Source of the DNA: Verrucomicrobiia bacterium
Lineage (GTDB): Bacteria; Verrucomicrobiota; Verrucomicrobiia; Limisphaerales; UBA8199
NCBI GenBank assembly: GCA_035946615.1
Contig: DASYZB010000149.1
Location: 1-47,920 of the forward strand
Length of the DNA stretch: 47,920 nucleotides
Direction: 5' to 3'
The first letter of the stretch is position 1; every line of letters starts with the position of its first letter. Below the pieces are notes generated by a model. It saw nothing but the letters and a program-made list of their open reading frames with translations. It was not told the origin of the DNA and ran no database searches. Both the position numbers and the translations under genes were made by a program. This document shows positions 37,184 through 45,233 of this stretch, one piece after another.

Positions 37184-38938
37184 GTGTTGAAATCTGGTTT
37201 AACAAATCGTGTTTTCATTGCAGGGGCGGTGGCCTTTGCTTTTTGCATGATGAAGGCTGCACTGGGCCAGACTGTCCCTACGTATCATGCGCGAGCGGAC
37301 CAGGCGCTGCAGAGTTTCCTGCTTAAGTTCTGGGATGGGGGCAACCAGTATCTGCGCAATCTTTATCCCAGCAACGGCTCCCTTACCGGTTATTGGACTT
37401 ACGCCAACGGTTGGCAGGCGCTCATGGATGGTGTCGAGCGCACCGGCGGCCAGCAGTATGCCGGCCTTATCGAGAGCTTTTATGAAGGACAGAACCAGCG
37501 CGGGTGGTTTAGCGGCTATTACGACGATGAGTGCTGGATGACGATGGCCCTAATTCATGCCTTTGATTTAACCGGCAATTCGAAATATTTAAACCAGGCC
37601 ACAACGCTCTACGCCGACATCATGGCTGGTTGGGACACCAGTTGCTGCGGGGCCATTCCCGGGGGTGTCTGGTGGGACAAAGCCCACACTCAGAAGGCGA
37701 CGGCCGCCAACGCCGGCGCCGCCCTGGCCGGGGCCCGGTTGTATTCCCGCACGGGCAACACAGCTTACCTTTCGTTTGCGCAGCAGGTTTATTCCTTTTG
37801 GTATGCCAATATGGTAAGCGGGAGCACCTACCAGGTTTGCGACCACATCACTACCACCGGGACCAAGGTCTGGTGGCGCTTCACCTATAACGAAGGACTG
37901 ATGATCGGCGCCAGCGTCGCCCTGTATGATGCAACGGCCAGTTCGAGCGTTCTCACCAAAGCCCGTAACATCGCCGGTTACATGATCCAAAACGAAGTGG
38001 TGTCCACCCAGTACGGCCCGGCCTTGTATGACGGCGACAACTCTGGCTGCGGCGGCGATTGCCACGAGTTCAAAGGGCCGGCCTGCCGTTACCTGATGGA
38101 GCTCTATGCCAAAGACACCAGCTACGCGGCTTACCTGGCTGTGCTGCGGGGTAGCGCGAACGCGCTTTGGAACCTGGCGCGCAACACCAATTCGACTGTC
38201 TTTGCGGTCAACTGGGGGGGCCCTTCTCAAACGAATGTGGACCAGGCGCAGGTCAATGCCGCATGCATCGCTCTGAGCCGGTTCGCCGAGGAGTCAGGGC
38301 TATACCCTGGTTCCGGTTTGCCGTCCAATCAATACGAAGCCGAGAATGCCACTCTCCACAATCTGGGAGTCGAGGCCACTTACGGGTTGTTCACCGGTTG
38401 GGGCTATGTTGCGGGCTGGAACAGCAATGGGCAATCGGTGGATTTCACCGTGAACTGCCGGCGCGCGGACCGTTACACGCTGGCATTCCGCTATGCTGCC
38501 GGTGCTGGAGACGCCACTCGTGTTATCCTGACAAACGGGGTCAATGCGGTCGGAAACCAAAGATTTGTCAGCACAGGCGCATGGAGCATCTACAGCACCA
38601 ATCGGCTCGCCTGCAACCTTCCGGCAGGGCCGAACACAATTTCCATTAGCTTCAATTCCTCTTTGGGCAGCGCCAATTACCTCAACCTCGATAATCTAAC
38701 GGTGATTCCCCCTGACCCGATACTTATTACCGGACTGAGCGTCTCGCCGGCGGGCGCTGTGCAGGTGACCTGGAGCACGGACAGCGGATTGACTTATCAG
38801 TTGCAGTCCAGCCAGGTTCTGGCCAGTAATTCCTGGAGCAATGTCAGCTCTCCCATTGTTGCAGCGGGACCCAGCATCAGCTTCACCTATTTTGCGGGAA
38901 CCAACAGCGCGCGATATTACCGCGTGATTCGGCCTTAA
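37184..38938 (+). CDS. Secreted GH76-like glycanase with CBM and C-terminal module
   Basis: 584 aa from the GTG at 37184; a TTG at 37145 gives 13 extra residues. Signal peptide ends near ALGQ. The catalytic domain has the GH76 (alpha-1,6-mannanase) hallmarks: QSFLLKFWDGGNQYL, SLTGYWTYANGWQALMDGV, and GWFSGYYDDECWMTMAL with the Asp-Asp pair at residues 114-115; GGVWWDK and FTYNEGLMIGASVALYD follow. Then a CBM6/35-like domain beginning YEAENATLHNLGVEATYGLF and ending LNLDNLTVIPPD. Last, the shared C-terminal module, LTYQLQSSQVLASNSWSNVS to YYRVIRP. Predicted to cut mannan-type or related glycans outside the cell. Confidence 0.9.
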   Translation: MLKSGLTNRVFIAGAVAFAFCMMKAALGQTVPTYHARADQALQSFLLKFWDGGNQYLRNLYPSNGSLTGYWTYANGWQALMDGVERTGGQQYAGLIESFYEGQNQRGWFSGYYDDECWMTMALIHAFDLTGNSKYLNQATTLYADIMAGWDTSCCGAIPGGVWWDKAHTQKATAANAGAALAGARLYSRTGNTAYLSFAQQVYSFWYANMVSGSTYQVCDHITTTGTKVWWRFTYNEGLMIGASVALYDATASSSVLTKARNIAGYMIQNEVVSTQYGPALYDGDNSGCGGDCHEFKGPACRYLMELYAKDTSYAAYLAVLRGSANALWNLARNTNSTVFAVNWGGPSQTNVDQAQVNAACIALSRFAEESGLYPGSGLPSNQYEAENATLHNLGVEATYGLFTGWGYVAGWNSNGQSVDFTVNCRRADRYTLAFRYAAGAGDATRVILTNGVNAVGNQRFVSTGAWSIYSTNRLACNLPAGPNTISISFNSSLGSANYLNLDNLTVIPPDPILITGLSVSPAGAVQVTWSTDSGLTYQLQSSQVLASNSWSNVSSPIVAAGPSISFTYFAGTNSARYYRVIRP

Positions 38939-38941
38939 AGC

Positions 38942-39523
38942 ATGGAAAAGAACCGGATGGAAGCCTTCAGCGACGGGGTGCTGGCAATCATTATCACAAT
39001 CATGGTGCTGGAAATGAAGGTGCCAAAAGGGGCGGCCCTGGCCGTTCTCAAGCCGGTGGTCCCCGTGTTTCTGAGCTATGTGCTCAGTTTTGTCTATGTG
39101 GGCATCTACTGGAATAACCACCATCACATGCTCCATTCCACCAAACACGTCAGCGGCGGCATTTTGTGGGCGAACCTGCACCTGCTGTTTTGGCTGTCGC
39201 TCTTCCCGTTCGCCACAGGATGGGCGGGAGAGAATCATTTGGCCCCCACGCCAACGGCGGCCTACGGGTGCGTGCTGTTAATGGCGGCGATCGCGTATTG
39301 GATTCTCCAAAGCACCATTATCGCCCACCAGGGGCCAGGTTCATTGCTGGCGGAGGCGGTCGGCAAGGATTGGAAGGGCAAGGTTTCACCTCTGCTGTAC
39401 CTGAGCGCTATCCCACTGGCTTTTGTTAACACTTGGATTGCCAACAGCCTTTATGTGCTGGTGGCAGTAATGTGGGTCATCCCCGACCGCCGAATCGAGC
39501 GTGTGCTGGTTAAACAAAACTAA
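38942..39523 (+). CDS. TMEM175-family potassium channel-like protein
   Basis: 193 aa with about six membrane segments. The first helix carries the family signature RMEAFSDGVLAIIITIMVLE (R-x-x-x-F-S-D). Later: YVGIYWNNHHHMLH and LHLLFWLSLFPFATGW. Bacterial TMEM175 proteins form potassium-permeable channels with a single repeat per subunit, acting as tetramers. Starts three bases after the GH76 stop, so it is probably cotranscribed, though the two roles are not clearly related. Confidence 0.93.
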   Translation: MEKNRMEAFSDGVLAIIITIMVLEMKVPKGAALAVLKPVVPVFLSYVLSFVYVGIYWNNHHHMLHSTKHVSGGILWANLHLLFWLSLFPFATGWAGENHLAPTPTAAYGCVLLMAAIAYWILQSTIIAHQGPGSLLAEAVGKDWKGKVSPLLYLSAIPLAFVNTWIANSLYVLVAVMWVIPDRRIERVLVKQN

Positions 39524-39538
39524 CCAAGAACTACATGG

Positions 39539-40522
39539 TTAGTTCGTTGCGGTTGGGAAAGGCGCTATGGCCGCGCGCGGCCGGGGCGGCAACGGCGGTG
39601 AAGGGCCGCGGCCAGTAGGGAGCGGCGGTTCCATGCTCATTTGCTGGACGAGATTCTTCCAGGTCTGGCGCTCCGCGGGAGTCATCCGCTCCCAACGTTT
39701 GGCATTATTCAGAAACTGCTGGCGTTCCGCCGGGCTGAGGCTGGCGAACTTTTGAAAGGAGCGCAGGCATTGGAGCCGTTGAGATGGCGGAAGGTGCTTA
39801 TAAACAGTCAGCGCCTTTTCGATTTGCATGCGTTCCGGTTCTGAAATCGAGTGCAGGATGCCCCGCTGCTCGTTGGGAGTCAGCAGAAAGTACTGGTTAA
39901 AGCTGCTGGCAATCCCTTCCCGTTCCTCATCGGTCATTTGGTTCCACTGCCGCAGGCCCTGCTCGATCTGCTCGCGCCGGCTGCTGGGCAGGGTTTGCAA
40001 GGCGTGCTCCTTTTGTTCGGGCGTGCTTCCGGTCATTTCCGTGAGAAACCGCAGAGTGGCTTCATTGTCCAGAAGTTGCTTTTGCAATGTAGGCGGCAGC
40101 AAATCCCAAAACTTGAGCCGGTCTTCGACCAACTTGCGCATGTCTGGAGGAATCGCCGCTACGCGGTCGGCCCGATTGGCCAGCGGCGTGCGCAGCAGCG
40201 GGGGCAGGTACCACCACAACTCGGTCACACGCAGACGCAGCTCGCGTTCTTCTGGCTGAAGTTTCGAATAAGCATCCACCTTTTCTAAAATGAGCTTCCG
40301 GTTTTCCGGCGTGCGGCCTTCGAGCGCTTTTCTGCGCTCGACAGGGGTCATACCGAGCAAGTCGCGAAAGACCTCGACGGGCGACTTTGGCGGCGGGGGA
40401 GGCAGCGGGGGAGACATGACAGAGCCAGTTGAGTTGGTTTGCCCCTGAACCGGAACGCAGACCATGACAGCCAGAACGACCAGCCCAACCAACTTGCCGG
40501 AAGTGAGAAATAGCCGGCTCAT
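39539..40522 (-). CDS. DUF3106-domain protein
   Basis: 327 aa. Signal peptide or membrane anchor (LVGLVVLAVMVCVPVQGQ), a Pro-rich stretch, then many repeats of the form LxPxERRxxLxxxxxW (LLGMTPVERRKALEG, LQPEERELRLR, LLPPTLQKQLLDN, LTPNEQRGIL, LSPAERQQFLNNAKRWERMT), followed by a Pro-rich tail. This matches DUF3106, a periplasmic helical-repeat family commonly encoded beside ECF sigma factors. Its ATG overlaps the anti-sigma stop (ATGA). It may act as a periplasmic sensor or regulator of the sigma/anti-sigma pair, by context only. Confidence 0.82.
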   Translation of the reverse strand: MSRLFLTSGKLVGLVVLAVMVCVPVQGQTNSTGSVMSPPLPPPPPKSPVEVFRDLLGMTPVERRKALEGRTPENRKLILEKVDAYSKLQPEERELRLRVTELWWYLPPLLRTPLANRADRVAAIPPDMRKLVEDRLKFWDLLPPTLQKQLLDNEATLRFLTEMTGSTPEQKEHALQTLPSSRREQIEQGLRQWNQMTDEEREGIASSFNQYFLLTPNEQRGILHSISEPERMQIEKALTVYKHLPPSQRLQCLRSFQKFASLSPAERQQFLNNAKRWERMTPAERQTWKNLVQQMSMEPPLPTGRGPSPPLPPRPRAAIAPFPTATN

Positions 40523-41013
40523 TGCAGCAACGTGAGAAGCTCCGAATCCGGGGCCGGCGCGGGGCTCATGGCGCGGATAACGTCGAAATTGGTCAAGACC
40601 TCCGGGTCGTACAGAGGTGCGCCTGAGACGACTGTAAGGGTGCGCACAAATTGGGCGCGCCGATGGTTTTCATAACCATGATAGGAGAGAAGAACGGTGG
40701 TCAAAATAACAGCCGCAGCCGCGGTTCGAGGCAACCAACGAAGCCACCATCGCCCGCCTCGCAGCTCACCAGCTTCGGCCCTGCCGATATCATCCCGCTT
40801 GATGGCCGCCAGTACCTGCGAGGTAAAATTTGTGGGTACCGGCGCGTCAGGCAACCGGTCCAAAGCCTCGGTCAAGATTAGCTCCGCATCGCAATCGGTT
40901 TGAGCCTGGGGATGGGCGGCAAGCCAGCGTTTGAGTTCGGTCTCCTCGGATGCAGTCAGTTTCCGGCGCCAGACTAACTCGCGCAATCGGGGTTCCAGCG
41001 GGTTATTGGTCAT
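40519..41013 (-). CDS. Putative anti-sigma factor
   Basis: 164 aa. N-terminal cytoplasmic part (RLRELVWRRKLTASEETELK) followed by RWLAAHPQAQTD and a helical region, one membrane segment (TAAAAVILTTVLLSYHG), then about 45 periplasmic residues. No HCC zinc motif, so it is not a ZAS anti-sigma factor; it is recognised by context (directly after an ECF sigma gene) and topology. It probably holds the sigma factor at the inner membrane until a periplasmic signal arrives. Overlaps the DUF3106 gene start by four bases. Confidence 0.68.
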   Translation of the reverse strand: MTNNPLEPRLRELVWRRKLTASEETELKRWLAAHPQAQTDCDAELILTEALDRLPDAPVPTNFTSQVLAAIKRDDIGRAEAGELRGGRWWLRWLPRTAAAAVILTTVLLSYHGYENHRRAQFVRTLTVVSGAPLYDPEVLTNFDVIRAMSPAPAPDSELLTLLQ

Positions 41014-41061
41014 AAAACTTCTCTTTAATAGTTAAAACCGTAAAAAGGGGAAAGTTGCGGT

Positions 41062-41670
41062 TCATTTTGATCGGTGCCATGAGCCGCTGCGCAGATAGGG
41101 TTTAAGCCTTTGTTTAAGGGTTTCGCGCCCGCGATGAATCAGCGATTTGGTGGCCGAGAGGGAACAATCCAGGATTCGGGCGATATCCTCATAGCTCACG
41201 TCATGCTGGCGGCACAACAGGACCGCCGCGCGCTGATTTTCCGGAAGCTCCGCCAGCGCTTTCTCGATTTTTTCCTCCAGTTCGCCCTGCAACAGGCAGT
41301 CCGGGGGTGAAAAAGTGCTCTTGTCCTCAAACTGATGCAGTGGCTGGTCCTCATTCTCTGGATGGGGCTCGTCCAGGGAAGTGGCCGGGTGGCGTCCGCG
41401 CCGGCGGATTTCGTTGAGGCAGAGGTTGCGCGTGATAGTAAAGAGCCAGGTAGTGAATCTGGAGGCCACCCGGTAGCGATGGGCAGATTTATGCACCTGG
41501 ATAAAGACATTCTGCGCCAGGTCCTCGGCTTCCGTCAGGTCACGAAGCATCCGATAGGCCAGGTTCATCACCGGCTGTTTATACTTATCCACCAGCTCGG
41601 CAAAGGCCTCCTCGTCGCCCTCTTTGACTCGCAACATAAGGACGGCATCGGGGTCGCGCTCGACGGACAT
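41062..41670 (-). CDS. ECF RNA polymerase sigma factor
   Basis: 202 aa from the ATG at 41670; an in-frame TTG at 41688 would add six residues. Sigma region 2: VDKYKQPVMNLAYRMLRDLT, EAEDLAQNVFIQVHKSAHRY and FTTWLFTITRNLCLNEIRRR. Region 4: LAELPENQRAAVLLCRQHDV followed by SYEDIARILDCSLSATKSLI and HRGRETLKQRL. Regions 1 and 3 are absent, as expected. The linker contains an acidic HPENEDQPLHQF stretch. It directs transcription of an envelope-related regulon; its own operon includes the anti-sigma and DUF3106 genes. Confidence 0.96.
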   Translation of the reverse strand: MSVERDPDAVLMLRVKEGDEEAFAELVDKYKQPVMNLAYRMLRDLTEAEDLAQNVFIQVHKSAHRYRVASRFTTWLFTITRNLCLNEIRRRGRHPATSLDEPHPENEDQPLHQFEDKSTFSPPDCLLQGELEEKIEKALAELPENQRAAVLLCRQHDVSYEDIARILDCSLSATKSLIHRGRETLKQRLKPYLRSGSWHRSK

Positions 41671-41683
41671 AGTAGCCCAGTTT

Positions 41684-41711
41684 ATCAAACACCAGCCGGG
41701 TCACAAGGTTC
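41684..41711 (-). promoter_or_regulatory. Candidate ECF-type autoregulatory promoter
   Basis: Reading the minus strand: GAACCT (41711-41706), 16-base spacer, TTTGAT (41689-41684). This resembles sigma-E-like promoters (GAACTT-N16-TCTGA). It ends 14 bases before the sigma-factor ATG, so the transcript would have a very short leader. Match by eye only. Confidence 0.4.
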
Positions 41712-41819
41712 GAGGAAAATTGAAACAAACCGGCCCCTGACTGTGTATTGTGATATAAGCCCTTGAAGGTTTCGGCCTTTGGGCCGAGGTTCAGCGAAGC
41801 CTGCAACTCTGGGAACGCT

Positions 41820-42350
41820 ATGATAATGGCAGATATTCTGAAGATCGTGCTGATAGTCGTGGGCATTTTGACGATTTATGTCAGCTATTGGCTGTTGGCC
41901 CAAGCCCTATTCCCGGTTTTGGTCGAACGGGCCAGCCGGCAGTACAGCCGGCCATTTCGGATAACTGCTGCTGGTCTCGCCGCGGTGCTCTTGCCTTTCA
42001 TCCTGGGTTACATTCTTAGCAATAGGCCAAATCCGCTCCTGAAAGCGAGTGGTTTCACGCTTTTAGTCATCCCGGCAATGCTGGGCCTGGCCGGCTCAGC
42101 AGGATTGACCCTGCGCATTGGCAAGGGTCTGCCTTCTCCCATAGATGAGTCACAGCCTTGGCGTCGAGTTTTGCGTGGGGGTGTGTTGCTGGCCTTTTCG
42201 TTTCTGCTGCCGGTAGTTGGCTGGGTTATCCTGCCCGTTTGGGTGCTCGTCAGCGGGCTGGGCGCCTTGATGCTGTGTTTGCTCGAGCAAGGCCGCAGCC
42301 GTCCCTCAACGCATGCAACCTTGGTCGCGCCCACCCAAGCCGCCGGATGA
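41820..42350 (+). CDS. Small polytopic membrane protein
   Basis: About 176 aa from the ATG at 41820, with a second in-frame ATG at 41826. Four membrane segments: VLIVVGILTIYVSYWLLAQA, ITAAGLAAVLLPFILGYI, GFTLLVIPAMLGLAGSAG, and VLLAFSFLLPVVGWVILPVW continuing to LLEQ. No recognised family motif. The stop (TGA) overlaps the ATG of the DUF1800 gene, so it belongs to that operon and may help its export or anchoring. Confidence 0.7.
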   Translation: MIMADILKIVLIVVGILTIYVSYWLLAQALFPVLVERASRQYSRPFRITAAGLAAVLLPFILGYILSNRPNPLLKASGFTLLVIPAMLGLAGSAGLTLRIGKGLPSPIDESQPWRRVLRGGVLLAFSFLLPVVGWVILPVWVLVSGLGALMLCLLEQGRSRPSTHATLVAPTQAAG

Positions 42351-43864
42351 ATATTCCACGGCGCAAATTCCTGAAGCTGGGCACAGGCAGTCTGGCGCTT
42401 TTGGCTGCCGGTTGCGACCAACTCCCGCAAGAGTTGAGAGGATTCCTTCTCACTCAAGCCAACGAGAGCGGCCCTTTCCTACCGCCGTGCAGGGAGAGCA
42501 TCGATCCCGTCGTCCATGCCATCAATCGCATCACATTCGGGCAGCGTCCCGGCGATTATGCCCGCATCCGCAAGCTCGCCGGCAATCCAGAACAGGCCGC
42601 TGCGGCATATATCGAGCAGCAATTGCATCCCGAAAAGCTCGATGACGAAGAGGCCGAGTATGCCGCGCGCCGGTTTGAGACGCTGAGCCTGCCCTTGGGC
42701 GAATTGTTCGAGTACCAACAGAATCTCCTTCATCATGAACTCATGCGGGCCACACTGGTGCGCGCCGTGCGTTCCCAGCGCCAGTTGTACGAAGTGATGG
42801 TCCAATTCTGGTCGGACCATTTCAACATCGATCCGTCCAAAGGCGATTGTAAATGGCTCAAAGTGGGCGATGACCGCGATGTCATCCGCAAGCACGCGCT
42901 GGGCAAGTTCCCGGAAATGCTGCAGGCCTCGGCGCTGAGCCCGGCCATGCTTTGGTACCTCGATGGACGGGTGAACCGCCGGCAAAGCGGGGCCGATAAG
43001 CCCAATGAAAATTACGCGCGGGAATTGTTGGAGTTACACACCCTTGGGGTGCATGGCGGTTACACCCAAAAGGACGTGATGGACGTGGCTCGTTGCCTGA
43101 CCGGCTGGACGGTGCGTTCGAAGGGGGAGCGGCCCTTTTTCCAGATCGGAAAGGTTGAGTTCAATCCGAGCCAGCATGATTTTGGCGCCAAGGAGGTGTT
43201 GGGAACCCGGATAGCTGCGGCACTGCCAGGATTGAGCCGGGAGCAGCGACAACGCAGGGGGCGACAAGAACTCGAGCAGGTCATTCAGTTGGCGGCGTGT
43301 CACCCTGCCACCGCGCGCCATATCAGCACGAAATTGTGCCGCCGGTTCATTGCAGATGAGCCCCCCATTGAAGCCGTGAACACGGTGGCTGCCGCCTTCT
43401 CCCAGTCGTCTGGGGATATTGGCGCCACGTTGCGCGCTCTTTTTAATACCGCGCAATTCCAGCAGGAACGCGGGAACCTGTTTAAACGCCCGTTCCATTT
43501 TGTGGTTTCTGCGTTGCGCGCGACGAGCGCCCAAACAGACGGGGGAATGAGCATCATCGATTTTCTTTCGCGGATGGGGCAGGCTCCCTTTAGCTACCCG
43601 ACACCGGATGGCTATCCGCAGCAGGCGGCTCCCTGGATGGGGACCTTGCTGTGGCGTTGGAACTTCGCGGTGGCCTTAAGCCGCAACCGTATCCAGGGCA
43701 CGCGCATTCATCTGGATACCTTACGCAGCAATGCGGGCGGGGATACGGGCTTGATGGCCCATTTGCTTGGGCGCAAAGCCACTGCCCAGGAGGCAAGGGC
43801 CTATGATGAGTCCGGGGCTGGGCTGGCGCTCATGCTGGCTTCCCCTGCTTTCCAGAGGTGTTGA
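42347..43864 (+). CDS. DUF1800 protein, Tat-exported lipoprotein candidate
   Basis: 505 aa from the ATG at 42347, which overlaps the previous stop. The N-terminus has a twin-arginine motif (RRKFLKLG) and a lipobox (LLAAGC), so it is probably a Tat-exported lipoprotein. DUF1800 signatures: AINRITFGQRPGDYARIR, MVQFWSDHFNIDPSKG, NENYARELLELHTLGVHGGY, RCLTGWTV, HDFGAKEVLGTRI, CHPATARHISTKLCRRFIAD and GYPQQAAPWMG. DUF1800 and DUF1501 genes nearly always occur as a pair, as here, and are abundant in Verrucomicrobiota and Planctomycetes; the function is not established. Confidence 0.93.
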   Translation: MNIPRRKFLKLGTGSLALLAAGCDQLPQELRGFLLTQANESGPFLPPCRESIDPVVHAINRITFGQRPGDYARIRKLAGNPEQAAAAYIEQQLHPEKLDDEEAEYAARRFETLSLPLGELFEYQQNLLHHELMRATLVRAVRSQRQLYEVMVQFWSDHFNIDPSKGDCKWLKVGDDRDVIRKHALGKFPEMLQASALSPAMLWYLDGRVNRRQSGADKPNENYARELLELHTLGVHGGYTQKDVMDVARCLTGWTVRSKGERPFFQIGKVEFNPSQHDFGAKEVLGTRIAAALPGLSREQRQRRGRQELEQVIQLAACHPATARHISTKLCRRFIADEPPIEAVNTVAAAFSQSSGDIGATLRALFNTAQFQQERGNLFKRPFHFVVSALRATSAQTDGGMSIIDFLSRMGQAPFSYPTPDGYPQQAAPWMGTLLWRWNFAVALSRNRIQGTRIHLDTLRSNAGGDTGLMAHLLGRKATAQEARAYDESGAGLALMLASPAFQRC

Positions 43865-43865
43865 T

Positions 43866-44993
43866 ATGAGTGATGCCAAAGCCCTGGTAAGCGGGAATGG
43901 AGACCAACGCCATGCGCTGGTGGTCATCTTTTTGCGCGGCGGCGCCGACGGCCTCAACCTGGTGGCGCCCCTCCAAGACGATGGTTATTACCGCGCGCGG
44001 CCACGCATTGCGATTCCAAAGAGCCAGGCTGTCCAGTTGGACGGCTTCTACGGATTGAATCCACTCCTCAAAGATTTGGCCCCCCTGTTTCAAGACGGCA
44101 CACTGGCCATCATTCACGCCGCCGGATCGGAGGACAGCACACGCTCGCATTTCGAGGCGCAGGACTTGATGGAGCATGGGGGAGTAACGGGCGGAGGGTG
44201 GCTTGGGCGCTTTTTGCGTACGCAGAACCAGGGAGCTGCTGGACCTCTTGCGGCGGTTGCTATTGGCAAAGAGGTGCCAGAATCGCTGCGGGGCGCGCCG
44301 GCTGCAACCGTCTTTCAATCCCTTGAGGATTTTTCCCTCGGAGAGGACCCCAAAAGGCTGATTGATTGCCTCGGGAGTTTGTATGAAGCGCAAACGGACC
44401 TTTTGGGCCAGGCCGGGCGCTATACACTCGAAGCCGTGCGCCGCATAGAAACCCTCCGCAGTTCCCTCTACAAACCCCATCCTCAAGCCAATTATGCAAA
44501 TGACGATTTCTCCAAGGGTCTGATGGAGATTGCCCGCCTGATAAAAGCCCGCATCGGCCTCCAAGCCGCGTCACTGGACCTCAACGGCTGGGATTCCCAT
44601 TTCAGCCAGGAAACCATCATGGACCCGTTGATGGCACGGTTGAGCCGTGGGCTTGCCGCATTTTACCATGATCTGCGCGGCGAATTGGAGCACACGACCG
44701 TGATTGTCATGACCGAATTCGGGCGGCGGTTGCAAGAGAACTCTGCTTTCGGAACAGACCATGGCCGGGGCAGCATCATGTTTGTGCTGGGAGGAGGTAT
44801 CAACGGGGGGCGAGTGCTGGGCAAATGGCCTGGACTTACACAGGATGTGCTGGAAGGCCCCGGTGATGTGCCGGTCATCAATAATTATCGGAATGTTTTG
44901 GCCCCCATTCTCGAGCGCCACGGCTCTCGCCAAGCCCTTGCCAATGTTTTCCCGGATTTCGACTTCTCTCCTCTCGCACTGTACCCTGCCTGA
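43866..44993 (+). CDS. DUF1501 protein
   Basis: 375 aa from the ATG at 43866, one base after the DUF1800 stop. Unlike many family members it has no Tat signal; the protein begins almost directly with the core (ALVVIFLRGGADGLNLVAPL). Further motifs: YGLNPLLKDLAPLFQDGTLA, HFEAQDLMEHG, LDLNGWDSHFSQ, VIVMTEFGRRLQENSAFGTD and HGRGSIMFVLGGGINGGRV. The fold is related to alkaline-phosphatase/sulfatase-type enzymes. Missing export signal suggests co-export with the DUF1800 partner or cytoplasmic action. Confidence 0.92.
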   Translation: MSDAKALVSGNGDQRHALVVIFLRGGADGLNLVAPLQDDGYYRARPRIAIPKSQAVQLDGFYGLNPLLKDLAPLFQDGTLAIIHAAGSEDSTRSHFEAQDLMEHGGVTGGGWLGRFLRTQNQGAAGPLAAVAIGKEVPESLRGAPAATVFQSLEDFSLGEDPKRLIDCLGSLYEAQTDLLGQAGRYTLEAVRRIETLRSSLYKPHPQANYANDDFSKGLMEIARLIKARIGLQAASLDLNGWDSHFSQETIMDPLMARLSRGLAAFYHDLRGELEHTTVIVMTEFGRRLQENSAFGTDHGRGSIMFVLGGGINGGRVLGKWPGLTQDVLEGPGDVPVINNYRNVLAPILERHGSRQALANVFPDFDFSPLALYPA

Positions 44994-45233
44994 GAGCGAA
45001 CGGGTTCTTTTCTGCCTCTGCCGTTTTAAAGCTCGTTTAAACTTCAACTGAAAACAAGCCCATTTAAGGGCATGACCCTATTGAGGGGAGGCACGGTTAA
45101 GCATTATAGGAAGGGTAGGAATCGAACGACTCAGGTTCGAAGGGTCCGGCGAGTCCCATTTGCGCTTCGCGAGAAGCAAATCAGGGCCTCGTGGAATCGG
45201 CCCGCCGAGAGATAAATAGAGGAGGCACAATTC
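44994..45233 (+). promoter_or_regulatory. Structured leader of the BON gene
   Basis: 240 bases. A hairpin at 45158-45181 has stem GCTTC/GAAGC (45164-45168 / 45173-45177), a GCGA loop of GNRA type and outer pairing ATTT/AAAT. A second, GGGCC/GGCCC, is at 45184-45203. A strong ribosome site AGGAGG (45221-45226) lies seven bases before the ATG. The block may form a regulatory or stabilising 5' RNA structure; no known riboswitch was recognised. Confidence 0.4.

Noticed and set aside
45090-45140. tRNA-like T-loop (GTTCGATTCC on the minus strand)
   Set aside because: No matching T stem, anticodon arm or acceptor stem could be drawn.
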